Notes under the pieces: model-generated
Told to the model about the DNA's origin: nothing
Databases searched by the model: none
What the model saw: the letters and a program-made list of their open reading frames with translations, nothing else
Origin: Nitzschia sp. DOCU1
Lineage: Eukaryota; Bacillariophyta; Bacillariophyceae; Bacillariales; Bacillariaceae
Reading direction: 5' to 3'
Length of the DNA stretch: 64,000 bases
Assembly (NCBI GenBank): GCA_951394045.1
Contig: OX595995.1
Span: 1,116,001-1,180,000, forward strand
Program-made: the position numbers and the translations under genes
In this document: one piece after another, positions 10,990-21,035 of the stretch
How positions within the stretch are numbered: the stretch's first letter is position 1
Layout of the letters: each line of letters opens with the position of its first letter

Positions 10990-11904
10990 ATGGTTTTTGT
11001 TCCGATCGTCTGCCTCCAAGTAGGGGTTCAGGCCGCCCTCAAGGATACAAATGAGAGCTGCGAGGTGAGTCCTCGAATTTCATCATCCTTTTGGAGATTA
11101 AAAACTGTCTGACGAACTTACTGCTATCTGTTGTTCGGCCGATTCAGTATTGGGCAGAAATAGGAGAGTGCGACAAGGTACGAGACCACCGGCTGGCCGT
11201 CGTTGATGAAATTGATTGGACTTGCCAAGCTAATTTAGTTGAATCGTCGTCCCTCAGAATTCAGGCTTCATGTTGAGCAACTGTGCCGCTTCCTGCGAAG
11301 CGGTCGAAAAACAAGCTTTGTTGGATGCAAAGGAGTTGGAGGGTATTAACTCCTTCTTTGATTTGAGTGCCTATGATATCCATGGTTCGTTGATTAACTT
11401 TTCCAAATTCAAAGATCAAGTGACGATCGTTGTGAATGTAGCGTCATACTGTGGATATACCGATGCTCATTACAAGCAATTAGTCAAACTGTGGTCGCAA
11501 GTCAAGCAAACTGGCAAAGTCAATATTCTGGCGTTTCCCTGCAACCAGTTTGGGGGCCAAGAACCAGACAGCAATGAAGACATTCATGAGTTTGCACTCG
11601 GATATGGCGCGAACTTTCAAATGATGTCGAAAATCAATGTGAATGGCGCTCGGGCGAGCCCAGTTTACAAGTACTTGAAAAAGGTTGCGGGTCCTAGCAG
11701 CATTGGTTGGAACTTTGCGACGGTAAGTTGAGAGGCATGTTTGCCGTTTGCGCCAGGATTTTTGTATAGGTGAACACTCATTCTGAACTCTCGTTCCAGT
11801 ACTACATTGTTGGTCCCGATGGAGCAGTCGAATCTCATTCTGGGGTCGAGCCCCTCGAGTTAAAAGAATTGGCACTTGAAAAGCTTTCGGGCGATGAACT
11901 GTAG
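10990..11904 (+). CDS. Secreted glutathione peroxidase with N-terminal ShKT domain, 4 exons
   Basis: Glutathione peroxidases reduce hydroperoxides with glutathione or thioredoxin. I join exons 10990-11064, 11148-11177, 11258-11722 and 11800-11904, all in phase 0 with GT-AG ends, giving 224 residues. Exon 1 encodes a hydrophobic leader. The 30-base second exon supplies Y-W-A-E-I-G-E-C-D-K. Joined, residues of about 24-50 form a six-Cys-like ShKT pattern: E-S-C, G-E-C, N-S-G-F-M-L-S-N-C-A-A-S-C. The peroxidase domain has the active cysteine in N-V-A-S-Y-C-G-Y-T (Cys, not Sec), the F-P-C-N-Q-F-G-G-Q-E-P motif and W-N-F, split from Y-Y-I-V-G-P by the last intron. The leader suggests an ER, plastid or extracellular site. 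The ShKT-GPX pairing is unusual. A start at 11270, without the upstream exons, would give a plain but leaderless enzyme. Confidence 0.88.
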
Positions 11905-12338
11905 TGCATTCTAGATCCAAGTAAAATCGGTAATAGCAGCGGATAAAGGCTTGGGCTCACAAAACGGAAGTAACAGTATCATAGTAGCCGGAACTACTTC
12001 TAATACGATAGGATAGTTGCAGATACTCATTTTCAGTCACCCTTTCCCGGGACTGACGGTCATTTTGCATGCAATTTCGACGCCCTTGCATGTCTTGCTC
12101 ATAATGTTTAGGTGATAAGATGTCGCACAAGTATCGCAGGCGCTACACTGCACGAACTGCGCATTTAACAACTGTCCCTGAGTCGTAGGTTCATTTACAC
12201 AACACGACAGGAAATGGCACGACCGCAGAGACTGCATGCCGAAAAGCAAGATTTGAGCGTTTGGAGGGCGAAACGACTTCTCACACAAATTTGACTCTCA
12301 ACCCACTCAAACAGAATTTACAAACGCAAGCAATAACG
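11905..12338. other. Intergenic stretch, nothing recognised
   Basis: It lies between two plus-strand genes and should hold the peroxidase 3' flank and the promoter of the gene at 12339. The minus-strand frame 12037-12288 has no domain. Confidence 0.45.
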
Positions 12339-12836
12339 ATGAACCGATCTTCTGTATCTTCCGCCCGAAACCAAAGGAAGTCTGATAGCTTGGCATTTTC
12401 GTCGATGATCTTTTTCCCACCAGCTTTCCCCCCACTTGACAACCAACCTAGTACCAACCTTATCAAATCCAATTCTTCGAGGCGAGTCGACCAGTCCAAA
12501 CAACCAGCGAGCAAGCGACGAAGCATACGCCCCTCCATGAAAGATATGCGAGCCAATAGCTTTTTAAAAACATCTCTGGAGAAAATTGATTGGGTTCAAT
12601 TTTCTGGGGAAATGGCTTTGAAAGACGACGACAGTGATTCGAGGAGCCACGGAACGCTGAAAAGGGAATGGAGCCGACAGCAAAAGTCAACCCCCACGGT
12701 CAGGCGCTCGTCGTCTAGCAACCGCATCATCAATATCGGCCGACGAAGCCAACGAATCCCGACACGAAAATCAAAAAATGTGGTTCTAGACGGAAGCATC
12801 AAAGACAAGTTTGCCACAATAGGCATTATCTTCTAG
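12339..12836 (+). CDS. Small basic, serine-rich hypothetical protein
   Basis: I do not recognise this product. I start at the ATG at 12339, since the upstream extension to 12261 begins at TTG. That gives 165 residues. It is rich in Ser, Arg and Lys, with runs such as R-R-S-S-S-S-N-R and S-K-R-R-S-I-R-P-S that look like kinase target or nuclear targeting sequences. There is one more ordered segment, L-E-K-I-D-W-V-Q-F, in the middle. No signal peptide or membrane helix is seen. The 3' ends of this gene and the minus-strand gene at 12949 face each other with a 112-bp gap. It could be nuclear and intrinsically disordered. Confidence 0.5.
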   Translation: MNRSSVSSARNQRKSDSLAFSSMIFFPPAFPPLDNQPSTNLIKSNSSRRVDQSKQPASKRRSIRPSMKDMRANSFLKTSLEKIDWVQFSGEMALKDDDSDSRSHGTLKREWSRQQKSTPTVRRSSSSNRIINIGRRSQRIPTRKSKNVVLDGSIKDKFATIGIIF

Positions 12837-12948
12837 GTGGACAACACCACGTCTTTTGATAGACAGTTTTGATACATTTTAGCCAGTTTATCTCTATAGT
12901 ATCATATTCTGGAATATTGTCAGAAAGTGTATATATTTCCGTTCTCAT

Positions 12949-14916
12949 TTATTCGGAGCCTGATGAAGATGAATTCTCGTCTTGGCCCTCCAGGTCGCTC
13001 ATCTTCAGCAGAAGTGCACCTCCCTGAACGAGCTGAACCACGCTTCTGTCTTCATCTGTTGTGGATCCATCCGATTCCGTCGCACCCAATAACGATGACA
13101 ATCCGGAAAATGCGGGCGAAACCATATTGCTCTCGTTTGGTTCGTCCAATGAATTCTCAGCAGGCGACGATGATTGCAACGAGGTGTTCACTTGCAGGCT
13201 TCGTTGGGGTGAGGAGCCTGGCGGGCTTTTCATTTTGCCACCAGCAAGCTGTGCAGCAAGCTGGATTGGTGTTGCATAATGAGCTAACGTATCTGAGCCC
13301 TCGTCTTCGTCGGAAGATCCACCCTCCGACGATTTCAGAGAGACCCGATCTGGCAAATCCGATTGATCAAAGCGGAACAAGTCGAGGTTGGGGCTCTTCG
13401 CGTGCTCTTCCGTGCGAGTTGAAATGGCAGGGCTCTTTGAAAACGAAGGTGATGACATATCTTCTCTCCTTTCGGATGATTCATCGTAGATACTTTGATT
13501 GTCGGCCAAAATGGTATATTCTCGATTGTTGACACTTGAAAAGGTTTGCTGCAAACTCAACATGTCCTTCGATCCGGCCTCCGTGACGTAGTCTGGGTGC
13601 CGCAATCGCCTCCTTCGCGCAATCAGCATGAACGCCACGAGAACTACGAGACCAGCCATAGCGATTCCAACGGTGGCTCCACTCCCCAAGGTCGGATCTG
13701 ACCCGGTAGCCCGGAGAGCATTACCGCTCTCGTCCGTAACAAGGCTGTCGGTATTATTAGAACCCCCTGCAGTAGTAGGCGACGAACCGCACCAAATGGC
13801 CGACGACTCGAAACGAATAGCACCAACCCCATCTACCGCAGTTGCTATCTTCGTCAGTGTGGCGTCATCCTTCACCACATCTAGAGCACTGCAGGCAATC
13901 GCCATCTTCTCATCCCCGGTGGTTCCAACTGTCTGTAGTGTTAACCCCCCACCAATTAGATGGCACCCAGTAGAGCACTGTCCAATCTCAGAGTCTTCTG
14001 GCAAGGCTGAGACACTCCAAACGCCTTCTATTAGCCGCCGCTTGAATCCCTGGTCATTGCCCTCGCAGCTCAATAGAACTTCTGCTACGGCTTTTGCAAT
14101 GGCCAGCTCGACGGTGGCTAACACCAACGCAAGATCGGTTGCAGGGTCGTCCAACCTCAGCTGATAAATATAGGTGACAGGCAAGGAAAGAGGTTCATTG
14201 AGAGCATACGTAGTTTCCTCGTTGTCTTGCATGCAAACGAAACTACTGGGATCGACGGGATCTTGAATGTACGACGACGTAGGGCCTTCCAACTCTGTTA
14301 GCGAAGGTGAAGGGGGTGGGCTATTCGACGAAGCAAAGCCTTCCGGCTCTGTTAGCGAGGGTGTAGGGGATGGGCTTGGACTGGGCTTTTCTGATGGAAC
14401 CAGGCTGGGAAGGTCGCTAGGCATGGCGCTAGGGATCAAGCTAGGAAAATCGGACGGAATCGATGAAATGTCCTCATCAGCTCCCACAGGAAGAGATGTC
14501 TCGCCCCCATCATCGCCGGTGGACGTCGGCCACGGAGAAGACGTGGGTGAGTCGATCCTTACAGAGATCGTTGTAGGTGCTGGCGTTTCTAGTCGACCAG
14601 TCGTATCGTCTTCGGGAGCCGGTTCAGAAGAGTCTGGGACATTGGATTCAGGGGGTGCTGGCCCTGGCACTGTATCGTCTTCGGGAGCCGGCTCAGAAGC
14701 GTCTGGGACATCAGCGGAATCTGGGGCCGTAGGTTCTTCCAGCGGCTCATCAGAACTGAATCCGCCTTCCTTTTTACCCTTTAAACGTCTTTTTCTCGAA
14801 CCTGACTCTGATCCTTCAGGTAATGTGCCTTTCCTTGGCTTTTTAAACTGTGCGTCCACAGTTACTAGCGACGACAAAGCCAAACCAAGAATAACAGCGC
14901 TGGACAGCAATCTCAT
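12949..14916 (-). CDS. Single-pass membrane protein with Pro/Ser/Glu-rich ectodomain
   Basis: The frame gives 655 residues from the ATG at 14916. Residues 1-22 are a signal peptide ending V-D-A-Q. Residues about 25-210 are disordered, with repeats of the D-A/S-S-E-P-A-P-E-D-D-T type and S-x-x-P-S (P-S-D-F-P-S-L-I-P-S-A-M-P-S). A folded domain of about residues 225-380 contains V-T-Y-I-Y-Q-L, F-K-R-R-L, paired cysteines and G-G-G-L-T-L. A transmembrane helix (about 410-430) is followed by R-R-R-R-L-R and a serine- and acid-rich cytosolic tail of about 220 residues. The plus-strand gene at 16603 has the same domain order and similar motifs, so I take them as paralogues. It is likely a surface protein of unknown role. 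Confidence 0.8.
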   Translation of the reverse strand: MRLLSSAVILGLALSSLVTVDAQFKKPRKGTLPEGSESGSRKRRLKGKKEGGFSSDEPLEEPTAPDSADVPDASEPAPEDDTVPGPAPPESNVPDSSEPAPEDDTTGRLETPAPTTISVRIDSPTSSPWPTSTGDDGGETSLPVGADEDISSIPSDFPSLIPSAMPSDLPSLVPSEKPSPSPSPTPSLTEPEGFASSNSPPPSPSLTELEGPTSSYIQDPVDPSSFVCMQDNEETTYALNEPLSLPVTYIYQLRLDDPATDLALVLATVELAIAKAVAEVLLSCEGNDQGFKRRLIEGVWSVSALPEDSEIGQCSTGCHLIGGGLTLQTVGTTGDEKMAIACSALDVVKDDATLTKIATAVDGVGAIRFESSAIWCGSSPTTAGGSNNTDSLVTDESGNALRATGSDPTLGSGATVGIAMAGLVVLVAFMLIARRRRLRHPDYVTEAGSKDMLSLQQTFSSVNNREYTILADNQSIYDESSERREDMSSPSFSKSPAISTRTEEHAKSPNLDLFRFDQSDLPDRVSLKSSEGGSSDEDEGSDTLAHYATPIQLAAQLAGGKMKSPPGSSPQRSLQVNTSLQSSSPAENSLDEPNESNMVSPAFSGLSSLLGATESDGSTTDEDRSVVQLVQGGALLLKMSDLEGQDENSSSSGSE

Positions 14917-16602
14917 TGTCTAGTATAACTCAAATTGTTGCGTCTGGTTCTTCAAATGTACTCGTTTCTCCATTGACAGAGTGTATGCAAGTAATCTTGG
15001 GTTGATTCTCGGTCGCCCCAATTGCTTCCACTCTCTTGCATTATTTTTCGATTGCCCAAATGCCGTTGTTGGTGCGCAAGGCGTCGGCTTCGCATACATT
15101 AGATAGAGAGGAAAGGCTTGCGTTGTTCAAGTTCCGAGTTTGGCAGGTTTGAAAATTTTGGTGGGGGCTTATCACATTGGTATGTGCCACCGCGGGGTTT
15201 GATATGTGTATCGCTACTTCCAACGACGATCGGCCGCCGGTATTTTGAAAATCTGTCGTTCGATGCCCGAGCGTGGCCATCCCACTGCGCGGACCTCCGA
15301 AACTTGATGCCACCGATACACAACGTCGTGGCGAAAGAAGCAACAGCATGGACCCCAATACGGAGAGGGGAGAAAGCCAATCCTCTAAAAAGGAGGTCCT
15401 CCAGCCGTTTCAGTTTTATCATTAAAACAGCAAGCCTTATTTGTTATAGGTAATTCTTGACGCTATCGATGGAAGCCTCACACCAGATTCTTGCACAACA
15501 CCTGCTCATCATGTGATTTTGGGTGGTGGTGCTGTCGTCCTCGTTTCCTCCTGGCTAGTACGATGGTTCCAGCGAGAAACTCTTGTTGCCATGAAGTGGA
15601 ACCTTCTTTTTTATATTCTGGCTCTACTAATTGTCCCGAGGGCCACTTTCTAGAGTTCTACTGTTTTGGAAGCGTAGATTGAAAAGTTCGCTGCCACTGG
15701 TGTGCTAGGGGTGGGTTGTTTTACTAAGGCCGCCGCAACGACGAAACCGTTAGAGAGTCGCCCACCGCAAACCAACCCATGGCAGAAAGATTTAAGCCAC
15801 CAATCTGGCGAGATGTAATGTTATGCAGATTGAGCCTTAGAGCAGGTGTATGCGCAGTTCCATTTCATTGGGTTCCTCGATGGCAAGCAAGAATGCGGAG
15901 CTGCTCTGCCGGCGGGTGTTCAGGGTGATGAAGTCCTCTTCGTAGTACTCCCCACCACACATCATGAATTGCTTTCAAATCGCTAGGGAGGGGCTGCTGA
16001 GGAACAGGTTCCGGCGGAGTGATGAGACGTTAGAGTTAAAGGGCTTGGGTTTTTGCGTTCGTGATGCTCCATTTGATAACTCATCTCCCGTAGTTAGCGC
16101 GAAGGAACGTTCCTTCATTTTTCGTACAGTTGAAAAATCGAGGGAGCGCCCACTAATTAGAATGTGGATTACGTCACGCACACCAACAGTGAGATTATTA
16201 TAAGAGGGATTGAACGTTGAGAATGTAACGTGCGAAACCCCTCCAGATATCACATCTAAGTAACCATGTTATTGATTCTTCAATTATGTATAAATGTTAT
16301 AAATATACTATGGTGCTAACTCGATGGAAACTCTGAATGGCACGCACCGCCTTTGTGTACACCTGATAATATCTCTAGCGAACGATGATCAGAAATGAAA
16401 AGTTCCAAGATTTTAGTCTTGACCCGCTACTACCCTGGCGCCAACTACAGCGGGGTCCACATTTTTCATGCCACACGAAGGAGCCCAAAAGCTGTTGATC
16501 AAAAGTAACTTAATCCGCCAGCTTTCGATTGTGCTCCCCTACTATTGTGCAGCAGCCTTCGGCAGATCTTTCTGAGGTGATTGTGGCAAACGCCTGAGAA
16601 GG
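14917..16602. other. Divergent spacer between two related membrane-protein genes
   Basis: This 1.7 kb separates divergently transcribed paralogues and must hold both promoters. It may also hold an unseen first exon of the gene at 16603, since that model lacks a signal peptide. Frames at 15041-15453 on both strands have no domain. Confidence 0.4.
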
Positions 16603-18003
16603 ATGGTTGACAGTACCCAAGAACATCGTTCGTTAATAGGTGTTCCACGACCGCGTCCAGAAGAAAGGCATCGGTTGGAAGAGGAAGGGCCACAGACTGA
16701 AGCGGAAAATATATTTTTGCTAATCCGAGGCGACGCTCCCACCGCCGCACCAACGCCTCGTCCGCTGACCCGAGATTTCAATTATCGATCTTGTGAGGGT
16801 GAATTTGGCAAGTCGGTCCTGGCAGGTGTCGCCAGTGTTTACTTTGTGTATGATGTCGAGACCACAGATGAGCTAGAAGAGGACGAAGAGAAGGTCATGC
16901 TGAATGCTTTGGAAACGGCCATGATTGATAGCATCTTTGATGCTGCCTGCCGTCGACGGCTCGGTGGCACAAGGCGAAAGCTAGAAATCCATTCCATATC
17001 TTCTGGTAATCGAGACAAATTACAAGGGGCTTGTGCAGTGACTAGTCCTGATGCGACTGCCTGCAGTCGCTACGATGGAAGTATTAAAGTGGGGTATACT
17101 GAAGAGGGAGGCAACAACAGAGAACTGGAAGCTGGCAACACAGCGCTTCGAGTGGTATCGAACCACATGGTCGAAGATCTGTACCTCGAGCCCACGAATC
17201 TAGCGCTTGGGGCGCTAGATGGGAATTTCACTGAAGATGGGAATTTCACGGAAAAAATGGGTGTTAGCAGCACCATGGTTACCCGAATTGCTTATGTCGG
17301 AACGAGCTTTTACGACGTCAACGGGCAAGTCTTTGCAACTTCACAGGAGAGCAGCACGGCAGTGGTGCAACAAGGCCAGATGACCTTGCTGGGACAGATT
17401 TTGGTTCCTGTAGCAATTGCCTTGTTTGTCGGAATGCTGGTTGCCATGTACCTGGGCTACAAGAGTCACAAAGAGCGCCGCCGCATGGCCAGGTTGGCTG
17501 TACTGCGGGCCAAGGACGACAGCGTCTTTGTTCGAAAGCATGATATTCGTTTTGTGGATGACGTGAAAGACTTGGCCTTGCGGGCTAGTAGCCAAGATGT
17601 ACATCGATGCAACAAAACAGACTGTTTGGCTTGCATGCAACAAATACCGGCAACGTTGGATGAAGTCCTAAATACGCAAAGAAAATGTGACGACTACGTG
17701 CAGTGTGTCGAGGTAACGGACGTCTCAGACGGCCATTCAACTATTTCGGGGCTCACGGGCTCCCAATTTGGTAGCGTCTTCGGGCGAAAGAAACAGCCCA
17801 GGGGGGCAGTAATTCAAGTGAACGAAGCACTCGATGACGATGACGAGCTGAACACCATCATGGATCTTTTCCAGGACGAGCCACCGACTGTACGCTTTGT
17901 GAAAGTTGACGGGTTTCATCCCGAGTCAGAGCGGGAAAGCCTTGGTGTGAGGCGTAAAGTCATCGACCATTCCGGCAATGTTCGCAACGAGTTTGAAGTT
18001 TAG
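16603..18003 (+). CDS. Single-pass membrane protein, paralogue of the gene at 12949-14916
   Basis: The open frame gives 466 residues from the ATG at 16603. There is no signal peptide at this start, so the true 5' end is probably an upstream exon, and the first 45 residues may be intron read-through. A short P-T-A-A-P-T-P linker precedes a folded domain of about residues 60-210 with Y-F-V-Y-D-V-E-T, C-R-R-R-L, and G-A-C ... C-S-R-Y-D-G-S-I-K-V-G-Y-T. This order matches the neighbour's ectodomain. Two nearly identical D-G-N-F-T-E units and other N-x-T sites could be glycosylated. A transmembrane helix at about 265-287 is followed by a basic stop (K-S-H-K-E-R-R-R-M) and a cytosolic tail of about 180 residues with C-N-K-T-D-C-L-A-C and acidic patches. 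The function is unknown. Confidence 0.75.
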   Translation: MVDSTQEHRSLIGVPRPRPEERHRLEEEGPQTEAENIFLLIRGDAPTAAPTPRPLTRDFNYRSCEGEFGKSVLAGVASVYFVYDVETTDELEEDEEKVMLNALETAMIDSIFDAACRRRLGGTRRKLEIHSISSGNRDKLQGACAVTSPDATACSRYDGSIKVGYTEEGGNNRELEAGNTALRVVSNHMVEDLYLEPTNLALGALDGNFTEDGNFTEKMGVSSTMVTRIAYVGTSFYDVNGQVFATSQESSTAVVQQGQMTLLGQILVPVAIALFVGMLVAMYLGYKSHKERRRMARLAVLRAKDDSVFVRKHDIRFVDDVKDLALRASSQDVHRCNKTDCLACMQQIPATLDEVLNTQRKCDDYVQCVEVTDVSDGHSTISGLTGSQFGSVFGRKKQPRGAVIQVNEALDDDDELNTIMDLFQDEPPTVRFVKVDGFHPESERESLGVRRKVIDHSGNVRNEFEV

Positions 18004-18590
18004 CTAACGTTGGGCTCAAGTGTAAAAACAATTTCTCATAACATTTCATAAGAATGCAAAGCCTCGGCCTTCTTCTAGCTGTATTCGCTTCCTAGTAGCT
18101 ATCCAGGTTGCATCACCTGCCATTCGATCGACACGTGATAGCTTTTGAGTAGAGGAAAAAGCTTTCGCGCCGCCGCTTCCTCGATTCCCTCTACTACCGG
18201 TATTATCAATCGCATCGAGTCGAACGCGTCGTTTCAATCTGAGTCTGGCCGTCTGTCTAATTCGCAAAATGTAAAAAATATTGAGCTTATTCCTCATTAC
18301 ATGTACAAATGTCCCCTTAATTTTTCCATAATACATGTATGTGTCGGCCATTCGTCTTTGAAATTTCACGTTAAAATAGCACCACATCGACACACAAAAC
18401 ACAAAGCTGACATGATGCGACGCACGCAACATGTCAGAACGACGCCATGGACCACAACCACACCAACTGAGAAGAGACAGTAGTTGACGTGATAGATTTC
18501 TTCCTGTACAACGCAGCTTATCCTCCGGTCACAATCTTCTTTCCACCCCTGCACCTGCGTCCCTTGTTAATTGGGGAGATTTCCAGCAAG
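18004..18590. other. Intergenic stretch with one palindrome
   Basis: It lies between two plus-strand genes. It carries TACCGGTA at 18195-18202. The open frame of the next gene extends back to 18489, but the better start is at 18591. The minus-strand frame 18046-18432 shows no domain. Confidence 0.45.
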
Positions 18591-19556
18591 ATGATGTCGA
18601 GAACTTGTGCATTCACGGTTGCTGCAAGACTTGGAGTCAACCCGTGTTCCACCGCCCGCCAAGTGGACCGACGAAGTTGGCTGTCAACGCTGCCACTGCA
18701 CCGCCCCGTATTGCCACGACGTGTTTGGCAAGCCCATGTACGAAAGCTTCCGAAAAAGCCAAAGATTGAAAAACCAAAGCCCGATGATAAACCGTGGCCG
18801 CGAAATGTTCTAATTGCTGGCGGGGTGGCTGCCGGTGTTCTTGTCCCGTACTTTGGCGTGTGGCTGATCACGTCCAACCCGACGCTTCGAAGCGTGTTTG
18901 CCCCCGTTCTACCTATGGATCGTCTTCGAAAACACTTTGGAGTCTTGGAATGGGATGCCCAAAGTTATGCCGACAAAGACGACGAGATTCCAGAGGGCTA
19001 CTACCAATTTCCCATGGAGATGTCCTTCAGTACTCGGCAGCAGCAGGCGAGAATCGAAGAGTGGGAAAAGCAGACTGTTACAGCAAATATTTACATCCTG
19101 GGAGATTCCCAAGTGCAGGAAACGAAACAAGTCCCTGCTTCTACCGCGGCCAATCCGCAAAATCTGGCGAAACTAGTTGGAGCCACTGTCGATGGCTCCT
19201 CCAGGGTAGCTGTCGACTTTGTAGATTCACCAAGTGGTGATGGGACGGCGAGTGAAATGTCCGCTTTTGACGAAAAGTTACAGGAGAATATACCGAACCA
19301 GGATCTGCTCCATCGAATGCACACGTTCTCGACGTGGCATTACACACCGGCCATGGGAAGGAATGACGAAAAACCGAGCCAAAAGACGTCGGATGTCGAC
19401 ATTCAGCGAATGCGACTAGAATACACAGTGGAGAAGCTTCAGAAGGACCTACGGGATCCGAACTGCACTCGAGATATGGATGAGATGCAGGCAGAGTTGA
19501 AACAGGCAAAACGAGACCTATCACGTATCAAGTGGAAACGGCGTTTGGGATTCTAG
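18591..19556 (+). CDS. Putative mitochondrial single-pass membrane protein, unknown function
   Basis: The frame from ATG 18591 gives 321 residues. The N-terminus (M-M-S-R-T-C-A-F-T-V-A-A-R-L-G) and the following Arg-rich, acid-poor stretch read as a mitochondrial presequence. A Lys/Pro-rich linker (K-K-P-K-I-E-K-P-K-P-D-D) precedes one helix at about residues 72-95 (V-L-I-A-G-G-V-A-A-G-V-L-V-P-Y-F-G-V-W). After it comes a soluble domain with F-G-V-L-E-W-D, R-M-H-T-F-S-T-W-H-Y-T-P and a C-terminal coiled coil rich in Lys, Glu and Arg. I do not recognise the family. The layout is like inner-membrane assembly factors, but that is only an inference. A start at 18489 is possible and would hide the presequence. 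Confidence 0.65.
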   Translation: MMSRTCAFTVAARLGVNPCSTARQVDRRSWLSTLPLHRPVLPRRVWQAHVRKLPKKPKIEKPKPDDKPWPRNVLIAGGVAAGVLVPYFGVWLITSNPTLRSVFAPVLPMDRLRKHFGVLEWDAQSYADKDDEIPEGYYQFPMEMSFSTRQQQARIEEWEKQTVTANIYILGDSQVQETKQVPASTAANPQNLAKLVGATVDGSSRVAVDFVDSPSGDGTASEMSAFDEKLQENIPNQDLLHRMHTFSTWHYTPAMGRNDEKPSQKTSDVDIQRMRLEYTVEKLQKDLRDPNCTRDMDEMQAELKQAKRDLSRIKWKRRLGF

Positions 19557-19949
19557 CTATAGGTACGAGTTGGGATTTCAAAAAGTGTCAATATATGAGC
19601 GAGCATAGGCTACGGTACTACTTCCCCCACACTCGAATATATATCTTGATTTGGCCCTACACTTGAATCTATCGGTCAGGTACGATCCTTGAGTTCGAGG
19701 TAAAGCTCGCTCCACGGTTATGTTGGTCTGGCTTCAATGTTTCCGCGAGCGCCATGTGCATGCTAGTTAGTTGACAAGGTATGTAGAAAATTTATCTAAA
19801 GTGTCACTTTGCAGAAGGCCCCCTTGTAGCCTACGGGGCGTCGCCCAGCTCCATGAAACCTACAAAAGCGAACATACCACTGCTAGCTAGAAAAAATCTG
19901 GAGGGAAAGGCCTAACATCCACTTAAGCCTCTACCGTACGCCAATTGTT
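19557..19949. other. Convergent 3' spacer, nothing recognised
   Basis: The genes on either side end here facing each other, so this should be mostly 3' untranslated regions. I see no frame or repeat of note. Confidence 0.5.
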
Positions 19950-21035
19950 TCATTTTGGTGCTTTCATTTGTGTGGAAGGCCCGCCAATAGCATCTATTCT
20001 AGCATTGTAGTCATCCTCTTCCCTCCAGGCTGCGCCTAAAGTCCATTTAAGGTTCTCATCGACAATTTCTCGCTCCCCATTGACAAGGCGTGCCACACGT
20101 TCCAGGCGATATGGAACGCCCTTTTGATTGCCATAGATAAACGCCCCTGTTTCTGGATCCAGCCCTCGATCATTGATGTAAAAGACATCGTCGTACAAAG
20201 AAAGCTGATCCAATATCCGAATCTTAAGTCCAGGGATGACAGTAGAGTCTACAATTGCTTCACCATGGACCATGACGGCGTGCAAGCCACCGACTTCTTC
20301 CGTGTTCTCGTCGATGTACGAATGCTGAAGGGGGTCTGTTTGAAACGACCAGATGATTTCGCAGTTTGGGAGGTAGTCGATTTTTTTCTCGATTGATGAT
20401 CCTTTATCAAACGATGAAAAGAGTCTAGACCATTCAAGGGGCTTATCCGAGTGCTCACGGAGAAGACGTTCCAGATCTGGCCGCAGGGTGTACAGTTTCA
20501 TCGCAACTCCCAGTTCGTCGTAGAGTGGATCTGAAAACGGAAGCAACTCATAGTATCGAATTCGGAATATCCTTTGCGGATTGCCATCAAAGTAGAAGGC
20601 TGCTAACCTACCACTGTCAGAGACGGGAATAAGAGTGCAGTGAAAGTTCTCGTGACCACCACCTTCTCGCGGTAACAAACCAAGCCTTCGATCTTCTAGT
20701 ACCTGGTTATAGTTATCGAAGTCTCCCTGAAATGTTTCTAGTAAGCGTGCCCATACTTTTTCTCTTGTTTCCATTGAGGAACCCATGTTGCAGTTCAATG
20801 TACTCGAAGTCCCACCGAGAATCATTGACGAAGGGCGTTGTCGGCCCGATGCACATTGCCAACCATGTGATATGGGAATGTTCCAGCCACGCATGAATGC
20901 AACTAGGGAAAGGAGTCTTATAATCGGTGCACGCTTACACCGCCACCTCTCGAGACTAGTGGAGATGTTTGTCTCCGTAAGAAGGCGGGGTTGCATTCTC
21001 GTCGTCGACGATAATGCACCGCCGGCTTCCAGCAT
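19950..21035 (-). CDS. CpeT/CpcT-like (chromophore lyase family) protein
   Basis: CpcT/CpeT lyases attach bilins to phycobiliproteins in cyanobacteria and red-lineage algae. The C-terminal 270 residues fit the family in order: L-L-E-T-F-Q-G-D-F-D-N-Y-N-Q-V near the start, then H-C-T-L-I-P-V, R-I-F-R-I-R-Y-Y-E-L, then a C-terminal D-R-G-L-D-x-E-T-G-A-F-I-Y-G-N-Q-K-G-V-P-Y-R-L-E-R. The domain starts about 85 residues after the ATG at 21035. ATGs at 20825 and 20786 give 291 and 278 residues and would leave a nearly bare domain. The longer N-terminus has a weak hydrophobic patch and could be a plastid presequence, but I cannot confirm that. The frame to 21077 begins with GTG. Diatoms lack phycobilisomes, so the substrate is unknown. 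Confidence 0.62.
   Translation of the reverse strand: MLEAGGALSSTTRMQPRLLTETNISTSLERWRCKRAPIIRLLSLVAFMRGWNIPISHGWQCASGRQRPSSMILGGTSSTLNCNMGSSMETREKVWARLLETFQGDFDNYNQVLEDRRLGLLPREGGGHENFHCTLIPVSDSGRLAAFYFDGNPQRIFRIRYYELLPFSDPLYDELGVAMKLYTLRPDLERLLREHSDKPLEWSRLFSSFDKGSSIEKKIDYLPNCEIIWSFQTDPLQHSYIDENTEEVGGLHAVMVHGEAIVDSTVIPGLKIRILDQLSLYDDVFYINDRGLDPETGAFIYGNQKGVPYRLERVARLVNGEREIVDENLKWTLGAAWREEDDYNARIDAIGGPSTQMKAPK

Noticed and set aside
10800..10991. Small minus-strand ORF with its ATG overlapping the peroxidase ATG
   Set aside because: The overlap comes from a CCATGG palindrome. No domain is seen and the frame ends quickly.
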